The notes: generated by a model not told the origin, from the letters alone. A stretch of DNA of 64,000 nucleotides from Ecdyonurus torrentis (GCA_949318235.1 OX439131.1:41179693-41243692), one strand, 5' to 3'. Numbered from the stretch's first letter, positions 24,375 to 39,460 are shown. Numbers and translations: made by a program.

Positions 24375-25162
24375 TAAGTGTATAATTAACAACAAAAAAT
24401 CATTGTGCTTTTTTTAAATAACGTAATTGAACTAAAAACAAAACATGCATTCAAACTGTTAAAATCACGTAAAAAAATTGTGTATTTTATGTATTGAAAA
24501 TTAGTATTAAAATTTAAAATATATCCAATTTCACAAGTAATTTTGCATGCTCAACGCCATGTATATTAAAAAAAAAAAATAATTCAAGTACATGATTACT
24601 ATATGTAATGTAGTCATTATTCGAGTAATAAAATGTTACATAATGGATATTGTGTGTGTATATATGTGGGATACTATGGGATGAGGAGGTGTACTGTGTA
24701 TATTGCAATTTTAATTATAATCGCTATTTTCATATATGTACACATCATTAATTTCTTTATGTCTAAAATTAAACTTTTTTTTTAAAGTAGTGTATTAAAT
24801 TGTGGTAAAATATATATTATAAAATGTTATTGAGTTTATAATTTATTATAGATGCAATATATACAGAGAAATTGTTGAATGTTATTCTCTATGACTAGTT
24901 TATTAATGATGTATGCTTTTTTTATATAGTTTACCACATATTTAGAGTATAATATACGCTATAACACGTAGAGTTACTATATTTTTTTTTGTTTTTTTTT
25001 TTTTTGTTTTAGCTTTTTACGATAACTATGTTTTAAGTTAGAATTTTTTTATTGTTTTAAAGTACTGTTAATAGCTTTTGCTAAGAAATTGTGTTAGATT
25101 ACAATAGAATAGACAAAAATATTATTATAAAAAAAAAAATTAAAACTGTTTATTCTTGTGCC
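24375..25162. other. AT-rich non-coding stretch
   Basis: No gene or repeat family is recognised; T-tracts lie at about 24,981-25,006. Confidence 0.5.
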
Positions 25163-25170
25163 ATTACAAT

Positions 25171-25659
25171 TAGTGTTGGGGTCGAACACCATTTTAGTCG
25201 AACTCAAACCGATCACGAACACTTAAAATACTTTCAAACACGATCCGAACACGAACATTTTGAACTTTTTGCAAAGTCGAACACATCACGAACTGTTCGA
25301 ATATGTTATTTTAAAAAAAATACTCTAAAAATAAAAAAAAAAATTTTTTTGTTAATATTTTTTATTTAAACATATTTATATGTATATAATTAATGGAAAA
25401 GGTTGAAAATCCTTTTATTTTCAACATTCAATTTTTCATATTGAATTATTAATTTATTTAAAATTTAAAACACCTAAAACTTAATAGCAATAGTGTTCGA
25501 TTTAGTGTTCAAAATGTCAAAAGCTCAGCAGTCAAAACAGTGTTCGTCGAACACGAACTAGAACACCTCAAAAAATCCAAACGAACTTGCACACGAACTG
25601 TTTGAGTTCGTGTACTTTTCGAAAAATGTTCGACGTCGCACTCGAACACCCTAAGACTG
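25171..25659. mobile_element. Non-autonomous hAT-like element, 489 bp
   Basis: The left end TAGTGTTGGGG and the inverted right end CAGTCTTAGGG are similar. The flanks ATTACAAT (25,163-25,170) and ATCACAAT (25,660-25,667) differ at one of 8 positions, as in an aged 8-bp hAT target duplication. Both subterminal regions are dense in CGAACAC/GTTCG motifs in both orientations, a layout typical of hAT transposase binding regions. The 92-residue open frame across the left part is not transposase-like. No transposase is present. Confidence 0.75.
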
Positions 25660-25667
25660 ATCACAAT

Positions 25668-26318
25668 TACCAACTGTGACACAAATACATAATATTTAAT
25701 ATTGTTTCAGATAATCAATAAATTATTATCAATCTATACATACATCATACAATAAATAACCATCTGATGACCTAATAATTAAAAGATAATCTAAAATGTT
25801 AAAACTTTTTAAATGTTAAAAAAACTTCTGCTAAAAAATATGATAAAAAAATAAATTTAAATATAATTTGATTTATGTTATGAAGTTTTGATTTGATCAA
25901 ATTTTATATAAGTTTAAATACAATCAATAACTTAATGATGAGAGAGAGAGAGAGAGAAAAAAATGTCAACTTGGGTGTGATCAAAGCATGAATCTCTAAG
26001 GGTTACCAACAAAGGCAAATATACAAAAGCTTCTCTCCCTTTCCAATATTCTATTTAACTGGAACTTTATTGTATCGAGGGAAAGAAAGAGTGGCAAAAA
26101 TTTAACCTTAAAGTTTTATTTAAACTGTAAATTGTTTCAAGCTCTTTTATTATTGTGTGTGTGTGTGTGTGCGCGCTTGCAATAACAATGAAAAACCGAT
26201 ATGTTAAAATGTAAGCTTTCATTTTTATTAATTTAAACTCGACAGCTTGTTAATTTTACTATACTAAGGGTTAGTTTACTAAAAGAATAAAAAAAAACAC
26301 ACATGAGCAATGATATAT
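25668..26318. other. Non-coding stretch with minor GA and GT runs
   Basis: A (GA)n run (about 25,940-25,958) and a (GT)n run (about 26,153-26,171) are present; no gene is recognised. Confidence 0.5.
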
Positions 26319-26362
26319 ATTGTGTGTGTTGGTGTGTGTGTGTTTGTGTGTGCTTGTGTGTG
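26319..26362. repeat. Interrupted (TG)n microsatellite
   Basis: TG repeats broken by TTGG, TTTG and CTTG interruptions. Confidence 0.88.
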
Positions 26363-27226
<864 letters not shown>

Positions 27227-27655
27227 TGACAAAGAGGAAAATTAAGTTTTTATATTTCATTATTTTAAATCTTTATTAGGGGTAAAATATAATAAAATTT
27301 ATTTTAAAAAGTTTCATTATGTACCTTATAACACAAGGGTATAAAATTTTTTATGATTAGAAATAAAAATATAAGAATAATGAGTTTTTTTCTCTCTCTG
27401 TGTGTGAATAAGACTATTGCAGTATTTTTTATATTATACAAATGAAAATTAGTAAGAATTTTTTTTATGATATTAAATTATGCTATACTTTGTAATATAT
27501 GACTTATAGTTATTCTTTTCTTTAATAAAGAGACTTTTGGTAACGATATAATTTTAGTATTTTTTTTTCTTGAATTTTGAGTCAATTTTCAATTCTCAGG
27601 TGTGTATTAATGAATCTAATTCTTAAATATATTTACAATAGCTTCATAGTAAAAA

Positions 27656-28530
<875 letters not shown>

Positions 28531-28601
<71 letters not shown>
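28531..28601. repeat. (TA)n microsatellite, two blocks
   Basis: Two TA arrays separated by AGTAA near 28,566. Confidence 0.93.
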
Positions 28602-28606
<5 letters not shown>

Positions 28607-28631
28607 CACTAAATTGAAATGAGATTTTTTT

Positions 28632-28655
28632 TGGAGGAGGAGGAGGAGGAGGAGG
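28632..28655. repeat. (GGA)n microsatellite
   Basis: A short GGA trinucleotide run within a purine-rich strand. Confidence 0.88.
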
Positions 28656-28680
28656 GAATTGATTAATATACAAGGTCAGA

Positions 28681-28933
<253 letters not shown>

Positions 28934-29251
28934 AAACGTCAAAATATGTAACAAATATTAAAAAACCAAAAAAAAACAAACACTTTTTCAATATTACCTT
29001 ACATACAATGACTATCTATATACGTATAAAAAAATAACAAAGCATGTTGACATCGAACGTTTTGACATTATAACGTTGGTTTAAGATACAAAAGACTATT
29101 GGTATCAAGTTGCTGTCAAAACTCTTTACTATATTATATAACAAAATTAACATAAATTTCTCTTTTATAAATATATTTTTAAACTATAGAACGTTTATGT
29201 TTAATTTTTAAAATGCAAATTTTTAATAAATTGTTTTTTTCTTTGTTACAG

Positions 29252-29303
29252 GTATGTCGGAGTTTGTTTTCCCCCCTTCTTCTTTAAAAGATAAAGAAAA
29301 TCT
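29252..29303 (+). other. Candidate host mini-exon with a start codon
   Basis: A pyrimidine-rich tract ending TTTGTTACAG (29,242-29,251) resembles a 3' splice site, and GTAAGT at 29,304 is a consensus donor. Between them an ATG at 29,254 opens a frame of 16 codons plus two bases (starting MSEFVFPPSS, ending KDKEN), so it would splice out in phase 2. Hydroxylated and basic residues give an ordinary protein composition unlike the low-complexity frames nearby. A gene whose coding start lies in a small second exon is a common animal arrangement. I find no partner exon, and the inner CCCCCCTTCTTC tract could itself be intronic, so this stays tentative. Confidence 0.28.
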
Positions 29304-29847
29304 GTAAGTTATATACAAATTATTATTTATAATATATTCATGTCTTTATAAAAGAATTTTAAATTTTTTAATTGTTGTGCAAATGAGTAAAAAAAATTTA
29401 AGTTATACATAATCCTGGTGGAGTAATTATCAGGATTAAATATTGTATTGTTTATTTTTAGAAAGTTAATCTAGCATCACGAAAGCAAGTTTGACTTTAT
29501 ATACATGAAGTTTGCTCTAAAGTATTAAAAAAGTCTTAATGTTATATTAACGTTTCTGATACTTCATTTAAACACGGTATTATATATATTATAAGGTAGT
29601 TTTTTTTCACGTTTCCATTGATTTATTTACAAATTCTTTTATAAAGAAAACAAAATCTTCATGAAATTTACCATGAAATTTTTAAATGCTGCTGTATTTT
29701 TATTTTTGCAAATATTACTCATTCAAATGCAATAAAACCACAATACTTCTTATCGGCGAGGAAAAATAAGGGCATAAAACAGGTATGACTAATATACCTC
29801 ATTTAATTTTTTCCGGATTCAGTGCAGTCTAGTTTTCTTAAAAATCG

Positions 29848-29850
<3 letters not shown>
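29304..29850. other. AT-rich non-coding stretch
   Basis: No gene or repeat is recognised. Confidence 0.5.

Positions 29851-29942
<92 letters not shown>
29851..29942. repeat. (TA)n microsatellite
   Basis: A perfect TA array of about 92 bp. Confidence 0.95.
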
Positions 29943-29944
<2 letters not shown>

Positions 29945-30298
29945 AAAATAAAAATATCTCATTAAAGCGTAATTTCTGATTGATGATACGTCATCGCCAG
30001 TAAGAAGCATTTTCACATGAAATTAGTTTTATATAAGTTATTGAAAGTCATTAGTAAATTAAAGAGTAAAATTTCAAAGTTGCCATTTTAAATTTGGCAT
30101 TTGTGATTTTTGTGCCAAAAATAATAATAATAATAAAATCCAAAGACTTTCAATTTTTTTTTTATAAAGACTGTAAGTTAAAAACAGAACTACTTTAAAA
30201 TTTAGCCTTCCTTGCCTAGTTCGTAGTCGCGTACTAATCAAAAGAAAACAAAATTAAACTAATAAAAAATATATTTTTAAACCATGACAGTAATTTTC

Positions 30299-30330
<32 letters not shown>

Positions 30331-31525
30331 TATTGTCACCCCTATACACAATACTGAAGCTTAGTAGAAATTATCATCAGCTTCAATTCCCCAAACAATA
30401 TATATATATAAAAAAAACTCACTAAAATCAGATCTGCAATGAGTTGGTAACACGCCGTATATAGTATGTACAGTATGTACAGTAAGGTTGGGAACAATGG
30501 CGTGACTATATGGACGTTACACAGTTCCGAGAGGGTTATCGCTCGTTGATCAATGTATGAATATATATAAATATATATATATATACACAAACAAGAGAAA
30601 AATCTATTTAAAAAAATGTGTGAAATATTACTACGTATATGATATAACTAAAGCTGAACATACTGTATACTTAATAGAAAAGTAAATTTCTAAAATCTAT
30701 AAATAGATGTTAATATTTAATGAGAAGATTAAACGATAAATCACATTAGAGTTCTAAAAAAAAGCAAATTCCTATTATAAAAAAAAAAAAATTTCAAGGA
30801 GACATTGTAGTAAAAGATTTATCTTTTCAAACAAAGTAATTTTATTTTTACACTATTTTTTCATGGAGATCTATTTTTTTGATATAGACTTTCATGAAAT
30901 TTATGTTTAGAATAATTAATGTAAAGCTTGTATGTATGAAAAACATAAAAATTAAACTTCAAAACGAATACAAAGAATAAAGATTTTATAGATAATACAA
31001 GCTATATTATCCAAACAATATTTTTTTTTCGGAAAAACGTTTTAATAATGTTAATTTCATACTTACACGCTTATAATAATCAAAATTAAAATCTTATCTT
31101 TATTTAAACAAAAGTCTGTATACTGCATGAATATAACTTAAAACTTACATTTATTATTATATAGTAATAACACGTTACATCTTTAACATTTCCTAAAACA
31201 GTAAGAGAGTATAGAAGAGAAGAGACCACCTTTTTACAAAATTAACCACAAAACCTGGTTACAGCCGAAGGCAATACTAACAAACTTCCTTTAAGCCGGA
31301 ACTTACTGAGTAACTTTTCCTCCAGTCACAAATTTCAATTTTTTTTTTTTTGACATTGTCTCTTTTCTCTTTATTTAATTAAAATATTTTTTTATATATA
31401 TAAAACAAACTGATAACAAGCTTGATGTTAGAATATAAAAATAATAAGGTAAAAATAAATTTAATGGAGAAAATGTTATTCACTTTGAACTTTATGTTAT
31501 TAAATAATATTATATTTTATAAAAG
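29943..31525. other. AT-rich non-coding stretch
   Basis: Contains an A-tract (about 30,299-30,326), a doubled GTATGTACA near 30,463-30,482, and less AT-rich patches at about 30,440-30,550 and 31,220-31,320 with no recognised content. Confidence 0.45.
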
Positions 31526-31577
31526 AGAGGGATAGAGAGAGAGAGAGAGAGATAGAGAGAGAGAGATAGAGAGAGAA
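31526..31577. repeat. (GA)n with regular GATA interruptions
   Basis: GA repeats punctuated by GATAGA units. Confidence 0.9.
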
Positions 31578-31846
31578 AGAAATATTTATTTTGTATAATA
31601 ATTTAAAATTTTATATTTATACTTTATTTATCAGTAAAAAAAATGGAAGGATGTTATTTAGTTAAAAATAATTAAGAGTTTTTGTTTATATTTATGTTTA
31701 ATTATTTTAATATGGGGTTGATCTATCAAGTTTGTTAAATGTTCAAAAATTTATATTTGCAGTAGAACTGTAAATGGCCAAAAACACAACAATTTTATGT
31801 AAATAAAATAAAAAATAATTTTAAATTTTCGTTTAGGAAATAATTT

Positions 31847-32061
31847 TAGTCTTATAGTAGTTACCTAAATTTTTTATAACATTAACGTTAAGTTAATTTC
31901 ATTTATAGCTAACTTTAACGATAACGTTAACTCAAACGTGTCCCCTATTATAAAGTTACCTTTAATGTTAACGTTGACTGCGTTTTTAAACGATGTGTAT
32001 TTTTAGTTAACGTTTCAGTTAACTAAACGTTAACGAATTTCGTTAAACGGCTTCAAGACTG
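31847..32061. mobile_element. Probable small hAT-like element rich in AACGTTAAC
   Basis: The ends TAGTCTTATAG and, inverted, CAGTCTTGAAG resemble each other and the ends of the element at 25,171. The interior is dense in self-complementary GTTAACGTTAAC-type words (at least six). Flanking octamers AATAATTT and AACATATT agree at only five of eight positions, so the insertion, if real, is old. No coding frame is present. Confidence 0.5.
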
Positions 32062-32320
32062 AACATATTATGACAATATTAAAAAAAAAATGCGCTTTTT
32101 ATATTTTAATAGATTAATAGTAATTTTGACTTAAATTAAGGGGGGGGGGGGGAACGACTCATTTTTTTATAATAATGGGTTTTACTAATTACCTAGTGCT
32201 ACTTCAATAATGTTATTACAGATTTACTCCAATTTACATTTTATAGAAGATTGTAATGAAGTTTGTGATGAGAAAATATGAAAATAAATTACAGAGAAAA
32301 AATATGGAACATGTCTTTAG

Positions 32321-32321
<1 letters not shown>
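32062..32321. other. Non-coding stretch with a G homopolymer
   Basis: A run of about 12 G at 32,141-32,152 is the only notable feature. Confidence 0.6.

Positions 32322-32367
<46 letters not shown>
32322..32367. repeat. (AG)n microsatellite
   Basis: An AG run of about 46 bp. Confidence 0.95.
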
Positions 32368-32370
<3 letters not shown>

Positions 32371-33124
32371 TAATTTTATTTAAAAAAATATTTTAGCTAA
32401 TATTTTAATTATTATACATCCCTAAGGTGATGGCAATGTCATATTAAACTACTGTATGTACAATTTTGCACATTTTTATTATATACGTAATATATATACT
32501 CATGTTTTTTTATTTTACAAATGAACAACATGAACGATAATTTTAATAGCATGTGTGTATGTCCCTTAGTGGATTACATGCTTTGTTCATTATTTCATAA
32601 AATAAATTGCATTATGTCATTTCTCTTTTGCAATGAAAATTTTAATATAATTTTTAATTTATTGCATTTTTAATTATACAATATTAATTAAGATTTTAAA
32701 TTTTATTGCCAATTAAAAATATTATTTCATTTTAATACTTTTTTTTAAAATGTGTGTTGAATTTTATTTAATACATTACATAAAAATCTGTTTAAATTGA
32801 GAAGAAAAAAAATCATATTTCATAACATTTAATATAAAGTGAAATAATTTTAAATTTATTACACATTTTTCTATTAAAAATATAAAGTTTTTTTTTAACA
32901 GTGAAAGAACTGTTGAATTATGACACAATTTTTTTCTTTTCTTGATATTTAAAACTAAATATTAAATTATTTCATACTGTCTTTTTCATGGGTTTGAACA
33001 CTTTCGTTTCAGCTATAATATAATGGTGGTTAAATTACGTTTTTTTTCTTTGTATCTTTTTTTTTTCTGTTAATCTAAACGAATTGGTTTATGTTTATAT
33101 TAGTTGAGGAGTCTAGAGGGAAAC
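32368..33124. other. AT-rich non-coding stretch
   Basis: No gene or repeat is recognised. Confidence 0.5.
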
Positions 33125-33166
33125 AGAGAGAGAGAGAAAGAAAGAGAGAGAGAGAAAGAGAGAGGG
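33125..33166. repeat. Interrupted (GA)n microsatellite
   Basis: GA repeats broken by AAAG units. Confidence 0.88.
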
Positions 33167-33797
33167 ATGGTACTGTATTGTCAATAAGTATCATATTGAC
33201 TTATATCTTCTTTTTTATAAAATTCACATGGAAACTTAATTTTTTTGAAACGCACAAACTTCTGGGCAAGTTAAATTTATACTTCAAACTTTTGTTGAAA
33301 AAAGAAAAAGAACGTACAGACGTTTACTGATCTTTAGTATCACTTATATAATATATTTCTCTACTACAATATATTTTAACTTTTATTTATTATACTAAAG
33401 TATACAGTCACAGTAGCTCAACCTTTTTTTATATATATTTTATTGTGTTACAAAAGTTTAAATGTAAATAAATATAATATGAAATATTCTAAAGTAAATA
33501 TATGAAAAATCAACAAATATTTAGATTTATATCAATATTTGTAGTTCAATAAAATGTGAAGTAGGTTTATAAATAATAAAATGTGACATGGTGAACATAA
33601 ATACATTCTGACTATGCAGATCAAAAGAACTATATATATATATAAAAAAAGTTAAAACAAATTTTAAATATAAATAAGCATAATAAAGACATGGCACATT
33701 TGCCTAAAGTTTAAAATGAAAAACAGTACATATTATGTTGTTACATACTCCCACGCACTACCATAAACTTACTTTTAGAAAAGTTGTAGCATGTCCT

Positions 33798-33828
<31 letters not shown>

Positions 33829-34006
33829 GCATTAGGTATCTGGTAGCATTATACCTAGTTTGTATATAAAATGATTTACATAAGAGTTGTTATATTGCAT
33901 GAGTTATATAAGTTTAAGCTCCTTGATTTGTAAATAATGTTATGTTTACAGATATTAAGTTAATTAAATACGTTTTTTTAGAACATTATTGCTTAAGTTG
34001 CATATA
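33167..34006. other. AT-rich non-coding stretch
   Basis: A T-tract (about 33,801-33,828) is present; no gene is recognised. Confidence 0.5.
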
Positions 34007-34408
34007 GCTGGTATGGCCGAGTGGTGAAGGCAGCTGACTTGCAACTCTGTACTCCTCACCGAGTATAGGTTCGAGCCACTGCTGGCACCCAGCATAAGTG
34101 AAGTGTGAAGTGTGAGAGCACAACACGTTGCACGATGTATGTTTACGATGCATGACGACGCACAATATTCGGGAGGTGCATGATTGATGTGATTGCACCG
34201 ACCAGCCTGCCTAGATGTTTCCACGGTTTCTCTAGGCTGTCTTGGCGAATGCCGGGCTGTGTACTTAGGCCGTGGCCGGCCCGTGTGTGCTTTTCCATTA
34301 ATTAGAAAGTCATTACCTGTCGATAAGACAATGTCTTGACTGGGACTGGGATTGGTGTATAGCACGATAACACAATATGGCAAGCAAAAAAAAAAAAAAA
34401 AAAAAAAA
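34007..34408 (+). mobile_element. tRNA-derived SINE, copy 4, full length with poly(A) tail
   Basis: The A box (34,014-34,024) and B box (34,068-34,077) are identical to those at 17,444. The body is nearly identical except for a local duplication (GTGAAGTGTGAAGTGTGAGA) and a small deletion around 34,150. The copy ends CAATATGGCAAGC and then about 22 A. Sister copies end in TA repeats, so the tail is variable. A short CATATA occurs on both sides, a weak candidate target duplication. The intact pol III boxes and low divergence make this one of the younger copies. Confidence 0.9.
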
Positions 34409-35110
34409 CATACATATAACTCTTTTCCTCAGTCTAAACATCTCTCTCTCTCTCTCTCTCTCTTAAGGGGTTATGAAAAATAAATTAAATTTAAATGGCT
34501 TGTTTCAAATTTATATATCATTATTTATCTTTAAAAAAAAAAGAGTTATCAACGGTGAAAGTTTTTTAACTTGCAAAAATAGAGTTGAAGTGATTGGCGT
34601 AACTTCCAGACTTCCAGGAGACTAAGACAGAGTGCACTCTTAAATTGGATTAAAAAGGGGGGGGGGAGCATTTCCACACGCCATCTGTGATTAGCTAGTG
34701 TGATACGCCGGTAACGTACATTGAAATAAAGACAGTCTTTTTATTTGTAAATTAAAATCAACGAGGTCTATGCTTTTCATTAAACAAACAAAATTATTTT
34801 ATGTAAATTTTGCACACTCCCACTATAACGAGCACTTTTTATAGCTACCTCGAATCAATTTTCTCCTTCTTCTCTCTTTTTTTCATTGTTAAATTTTACA
34901 TTGAAATTGCTTGTGAATAATAACAAATTGAAAATTAAATTTATATACATAAAAAAAAAATGTTGTGCACGCATAAACACATTAATTGAATAAAGTCTCA
35001 TTAATATAAATAACACTAATGTGGTTCCATTAATTCAAACATTTTTATTTTATATAGTGACAAAATTTTATATTATAATATATCTAAAAAAAAATGGATA
35101 AAAAAGGGAG
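34409..35110. other. Non-coding stretch with a less AT-rich patch
   Basis: Contains (TC)n at about 34,442-34,463 and a G-run at about 34,658-34,667. The patch at about 34,580-34,720 is relatively complex but matches nothing I recognise. Confidence 0.45.
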
Positions 35111-35224
35111 ATGAATAAGTGTGGAAATAGCACCTGCCACTCAGAAATACCCTCTTGTGTCAGTCAATATGCAAACTGCAGCTGGTTAGGCTCTCACCAT
35201 TCTTGCAAGCAGATATTTTGCTGA
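35111..35224 (+). other. Six-cysteine micro-ORF, 37 codons (speculative)
   Basis: An ATG opens a 37-codon frame ending in TGA with six cysteines at residues 4, 9, 16, 23, 32 and 37 (spacing C-x4-C-x6-C-x6-C-x8-C-x4-C), which is high for such AT-rich DNA. There is no signal peptide and no convincing splice site on either side. It is not assigned to any family. It may be a fragment of a secreted Cys-rich domain, an exon read by chance, or coincidence in a less AT-rich patch. Confidence 0.15.
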
Positions 35225-35336
35225 GCCAACTTAAACCTCACACATATTTTGTACGTAACTATCTATCTATGTGATCCCTTCTTGCCACCTTATAGAGAGT
35301 AAGAGGATCAATAATAATATTGATACATTTTAGGAG

Positions 35337-35366
35337 TAGAGAGATAGATAGATTGAGAGAGAGGGA

Positions 35367-35400
<34 letters not shown>
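35337..35400. repeat. (GA)n microsatellite with GATA and GGGA units
   Basis: GATA repeats and GGGAGA units pass into a pure AG run. Confidence 0.92.
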
Positions 35401-35402
<2 letters not shown>

Positions 35403-35467
35403 AAAAGGCCTCATACAACTCCAAAGCAGTAATCCCTAGCGTACAGACCAATTCAAGAGGCTAATCA

Positions 35468-35469
<2 letters not shown>

Positions 35470-35532
<63 letters not shown>
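35470..35532. repeat. (TA)n microsatellite
   Basis: A perfect TA array of about 62 bp. Confidence 0.95.
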
Positions 35533-35535
<3 letters not shown>

Positions 35536-36225
35536 TATCCAATCTTCACCACTATATACCATACAGAATCCATCCTTTATATAAATACACTTTACACTCC
35601 CTATGTGTATATTAGTCAATATACCTATATGACTTGCACTTATAGTCTAATCTACAATGCAATTCCTTCTGATTAATAACAATTGAGTTACTAATGAATA
35701 GATACAAGTTATCATAATGAATTAATCGTAAAATATATTTAAGTGCATAATAATATAGCTGATTATCTTAACTAATTATAATTATTTTTATATGTATTTT
35801 TAATTTTTTAACAAAACACAATAGTATCAACCACAAATTTAATATTCCTTTAAATTACTTCAGTTTATTGTTTTTCCTTCAGTCTTTTAATATTTAAAAG
35901 ACATTATCTTTATATAAAAGTATTTTATCATGTAAAATAATTTCAATGGTTGTGACATGATGAGAAGGAAATGACAAGAAGCTTATTATATAATAAACAT
36001 CATATCAAATATAACTTTTGTGTCGTCAAAGGAGGAGACAACAACGACTTTAATCCTTATTCTCTCTTCTTGATGATAAGTAAAACCGTACATCGAAGAG
36101 AATATGAACATGACAATTTTAGTTCAACTACAATATGATTTTGTAGGAGCTTAGAGAGACAATAATACTCGTTTCTATCATAAAACCACGTACGCGTACA
36201 TTACATACCAATGTTATTATTTCAA

Positions 36226-36227
<2 letters not shown>
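35533..36227. other. AT-rich non-coding stretch
   Basis: No gene or repeat is recognised. Confidence 0.5.

Positions 36228-36273
<46 letters not shown>
36228..36273. repeat. (CT)n microsatellite
   Basis: A CT run with one TTTC interruption, the complement orientation of the many AG arrays. Confidence 0.93.
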
Positions 36274-36276
<3 letters not shown>

Positions 36277-37156
36277 CAAATAAATATAATGAGCATTATG
36301 CTCTAAAAACATGAATATCTAATTAACTATAATATATTTTATCACTCAAATATAATTCATATTTTAATATAAACGGTATATTAAATGTTATAGAACTTTA
36401 TTACAATAATTTGTAAGAAGCTGCACTTACAGTATAAAACAATAATATATATTTTGAGATTTTAGGCATAACTTCATCACATAGGAAATTATAATCAAAG
36501 GCCACATTAGAATAAGCAGATATAATTTAGTAAGTAGCTACTGGAGTTTCTGTTTGCGAGGAGGGAGAGGGTTGACTTATTCATATTCTGCAATTAGATT
36601 AATTGCAATGTACTTTTAGAAATGAAAATTAAAGAATTCTATGTAACAGAATATAACTAAAACGAAAATTTTCTTTTCAAAACAGCTAGAGCTGTGTACT
36701 TCTTCTTTTTTTATATAAATTTTAATTGTCATTTTTACTTTTACGACGAGTAAGAAGAAAAAAAGTTACCATAGATGATAATGTCATAGTTTTGATTTTT
36801 TTTTTAATATACTCTAAATACAGTATTAATTTTTATCTTATAAAAGTGTCACTGTAAATAATGCAAAAATATACTTTTAAATAAAAAATGTAAACAAAAT
36901 AATATAAACTTTAAGTATTATAATATATTTGAAACATTTTTGCATCTTATCATATGTACATATTGACTTTTTAAACCCACATTTATGACTTTTGCATATA
37001 TTATACAATAGGATTATGTCCAGAAAAAAAATACAGTATAACGTCATATTCATTTATGTTTATTGTAATGTTGAATGCATTGTAAGCCATTTTTATATAA
37101 AAACAGAAGTATATTTGTATAAGAAAATCTTGCTCTCATCAATGGGTCTTTTTCTG

Positions 37157-37157
<1 letters not shown>
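36274..37157. other. AT-rich non-coding stretch
   Basis: No gene or repeat is recognised. Confidence 0.5.

Positions 37158-37202
<45 letters not shown>
37158..37202. repeat. (TA)n microsatellite
   Basis: A TA array with one TGTA interruption. Confidence 0.92.
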
Positions 37203-37207
<5 letters not shown>

Positions 37208-38467
37208 TTAACTTAAATTTGAAAAATTTCCATCATTATATTGCCAACAGCATCAAATACTTATATAAGAATTTTTGTATTTTTGTGCCAGGGATCGTTA
37301 TAAGAAAATATGGATACATTCATGGAGATCAATACAGGAAGGAAAATTCTTTTCTTGGACAGTCCAATTACTTTAAAATATATTTTACTTACGTATTAAA
37401 TTCAAAATAAAAGTTTGGGAAAAAAATAAATAAACAGCAAAATAATTTCAACAAATACATATTTTTAATAATAATAAACTAACATAGAAAATATAATTAA
37501 TATAATAATAATAAAATTATCATATGAAAAAAGCCATTTGCATAAAAATGTACACTTTTATACGCTATTTAGACGGTACATAATATAAGTCAGTCAGTGC
37601 AATACTTTTAGCATGCAAGTACTTTAATTGCAAGTAATTGTTATGAAAAAAGCATTAAAATGACTTGTAATTAAATTAAATGGAAATAAAAAATATTGCA
37701 TTTTATAAAAAATGTCAATAATTACGATTTTTTATTTAAAACTAGTCCAAAAATATATGGCATATTGATAATAGCATTGCACCCAAATAGATATGAACAG
37801 TAAATACTGAATGATATTATAAACTACATTACTTACAAAAGTTTTTTATTTTTATTATTTCCTTGAACATTTACAGTAATGTAATAAAAATGTGCATAAC
37901 TGTAAAATAAGACAAATTTGTGTATTATAATGTTAATATATTATTTTAGTTTTGAGGTCAACATATCTACTTTATAGCATTTACTTGTTTTAATATGAAA
38001 ATACTGTTATGAAAGTTAAAGTTTTAAAATACTTACATTTTCAAATAATATATTAACATTATATTCCCCGAATATTAATTTAATTTATAATAACTTCTGA
38101 TACTTGCTCTCTTAATTGAAAGTAGTAAAATGCTAAAATATATATCAGGTTTCATTTTGCAACCCTTTTGTCAACGTACAGACAGAAAATATAATTTAAT
38201 TAAACTCTATGCATTTTGTGTTACAAAAAGAGACAAAAATTTAATTTTCTTTTATGTTGAAACAAAAAAAGTAACTACGTGTTAGTATTATAAAACAAAA
38301 AAGTTTATATATTTACATTTAAAAATGAGAGGAGAAAAAAAAAGGAAACTTTTAGAGTTGAGTTGAAACCTCTACCTTCAATGGAATTATTTGTAAAACA
38401 ATACGCTGGATTTACACTGGGGCTATTAACTTTTGTTCTCTTTGTATGTATATGCTTGCTTCAGAAC
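37203..38467. other. AT-rich non-coding stretch
   Basis: No gene or repeat is recognised; open frames are short and A/T-driven. Confidence 0.5.

Positions 38468-38545
<78 letters not shown>
38468..38545. repeat. (AG)n microsatellite
   Basis: A perfect AG array of about 78 bp. Confidence 0.95.
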
Positions 38546-39292
<747 letters not shown>

Positions 39293-39399
39293 TCTTCTAT
39301 AAAGTAGTTTTTTTTTACTTTAATAACATCAATTAAATAACGATTACAAGTTTCCTATATTGAAATTTAGTTTTTTTCGTTAATGTTACACTAAATCTA

Positions 39400-39400
<1 letters not shown>

Positions 39401-39457
<57 letters not shown>
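39401..39457. repeat. (CT)n microsatellite
   Basis: A CT array of about 57 bp, only about 110 bp after the previous array and in the same orientation. Confidence 0.95.

Positions 39458-39460
<3 letters not shown>

Noticed and set aside
25091..25369. 92-codon frame with a histidine/glutamate-rich stretch
   Set aside because: Covers the CGAAC motif array of a hAT-like element; not transposase-like.
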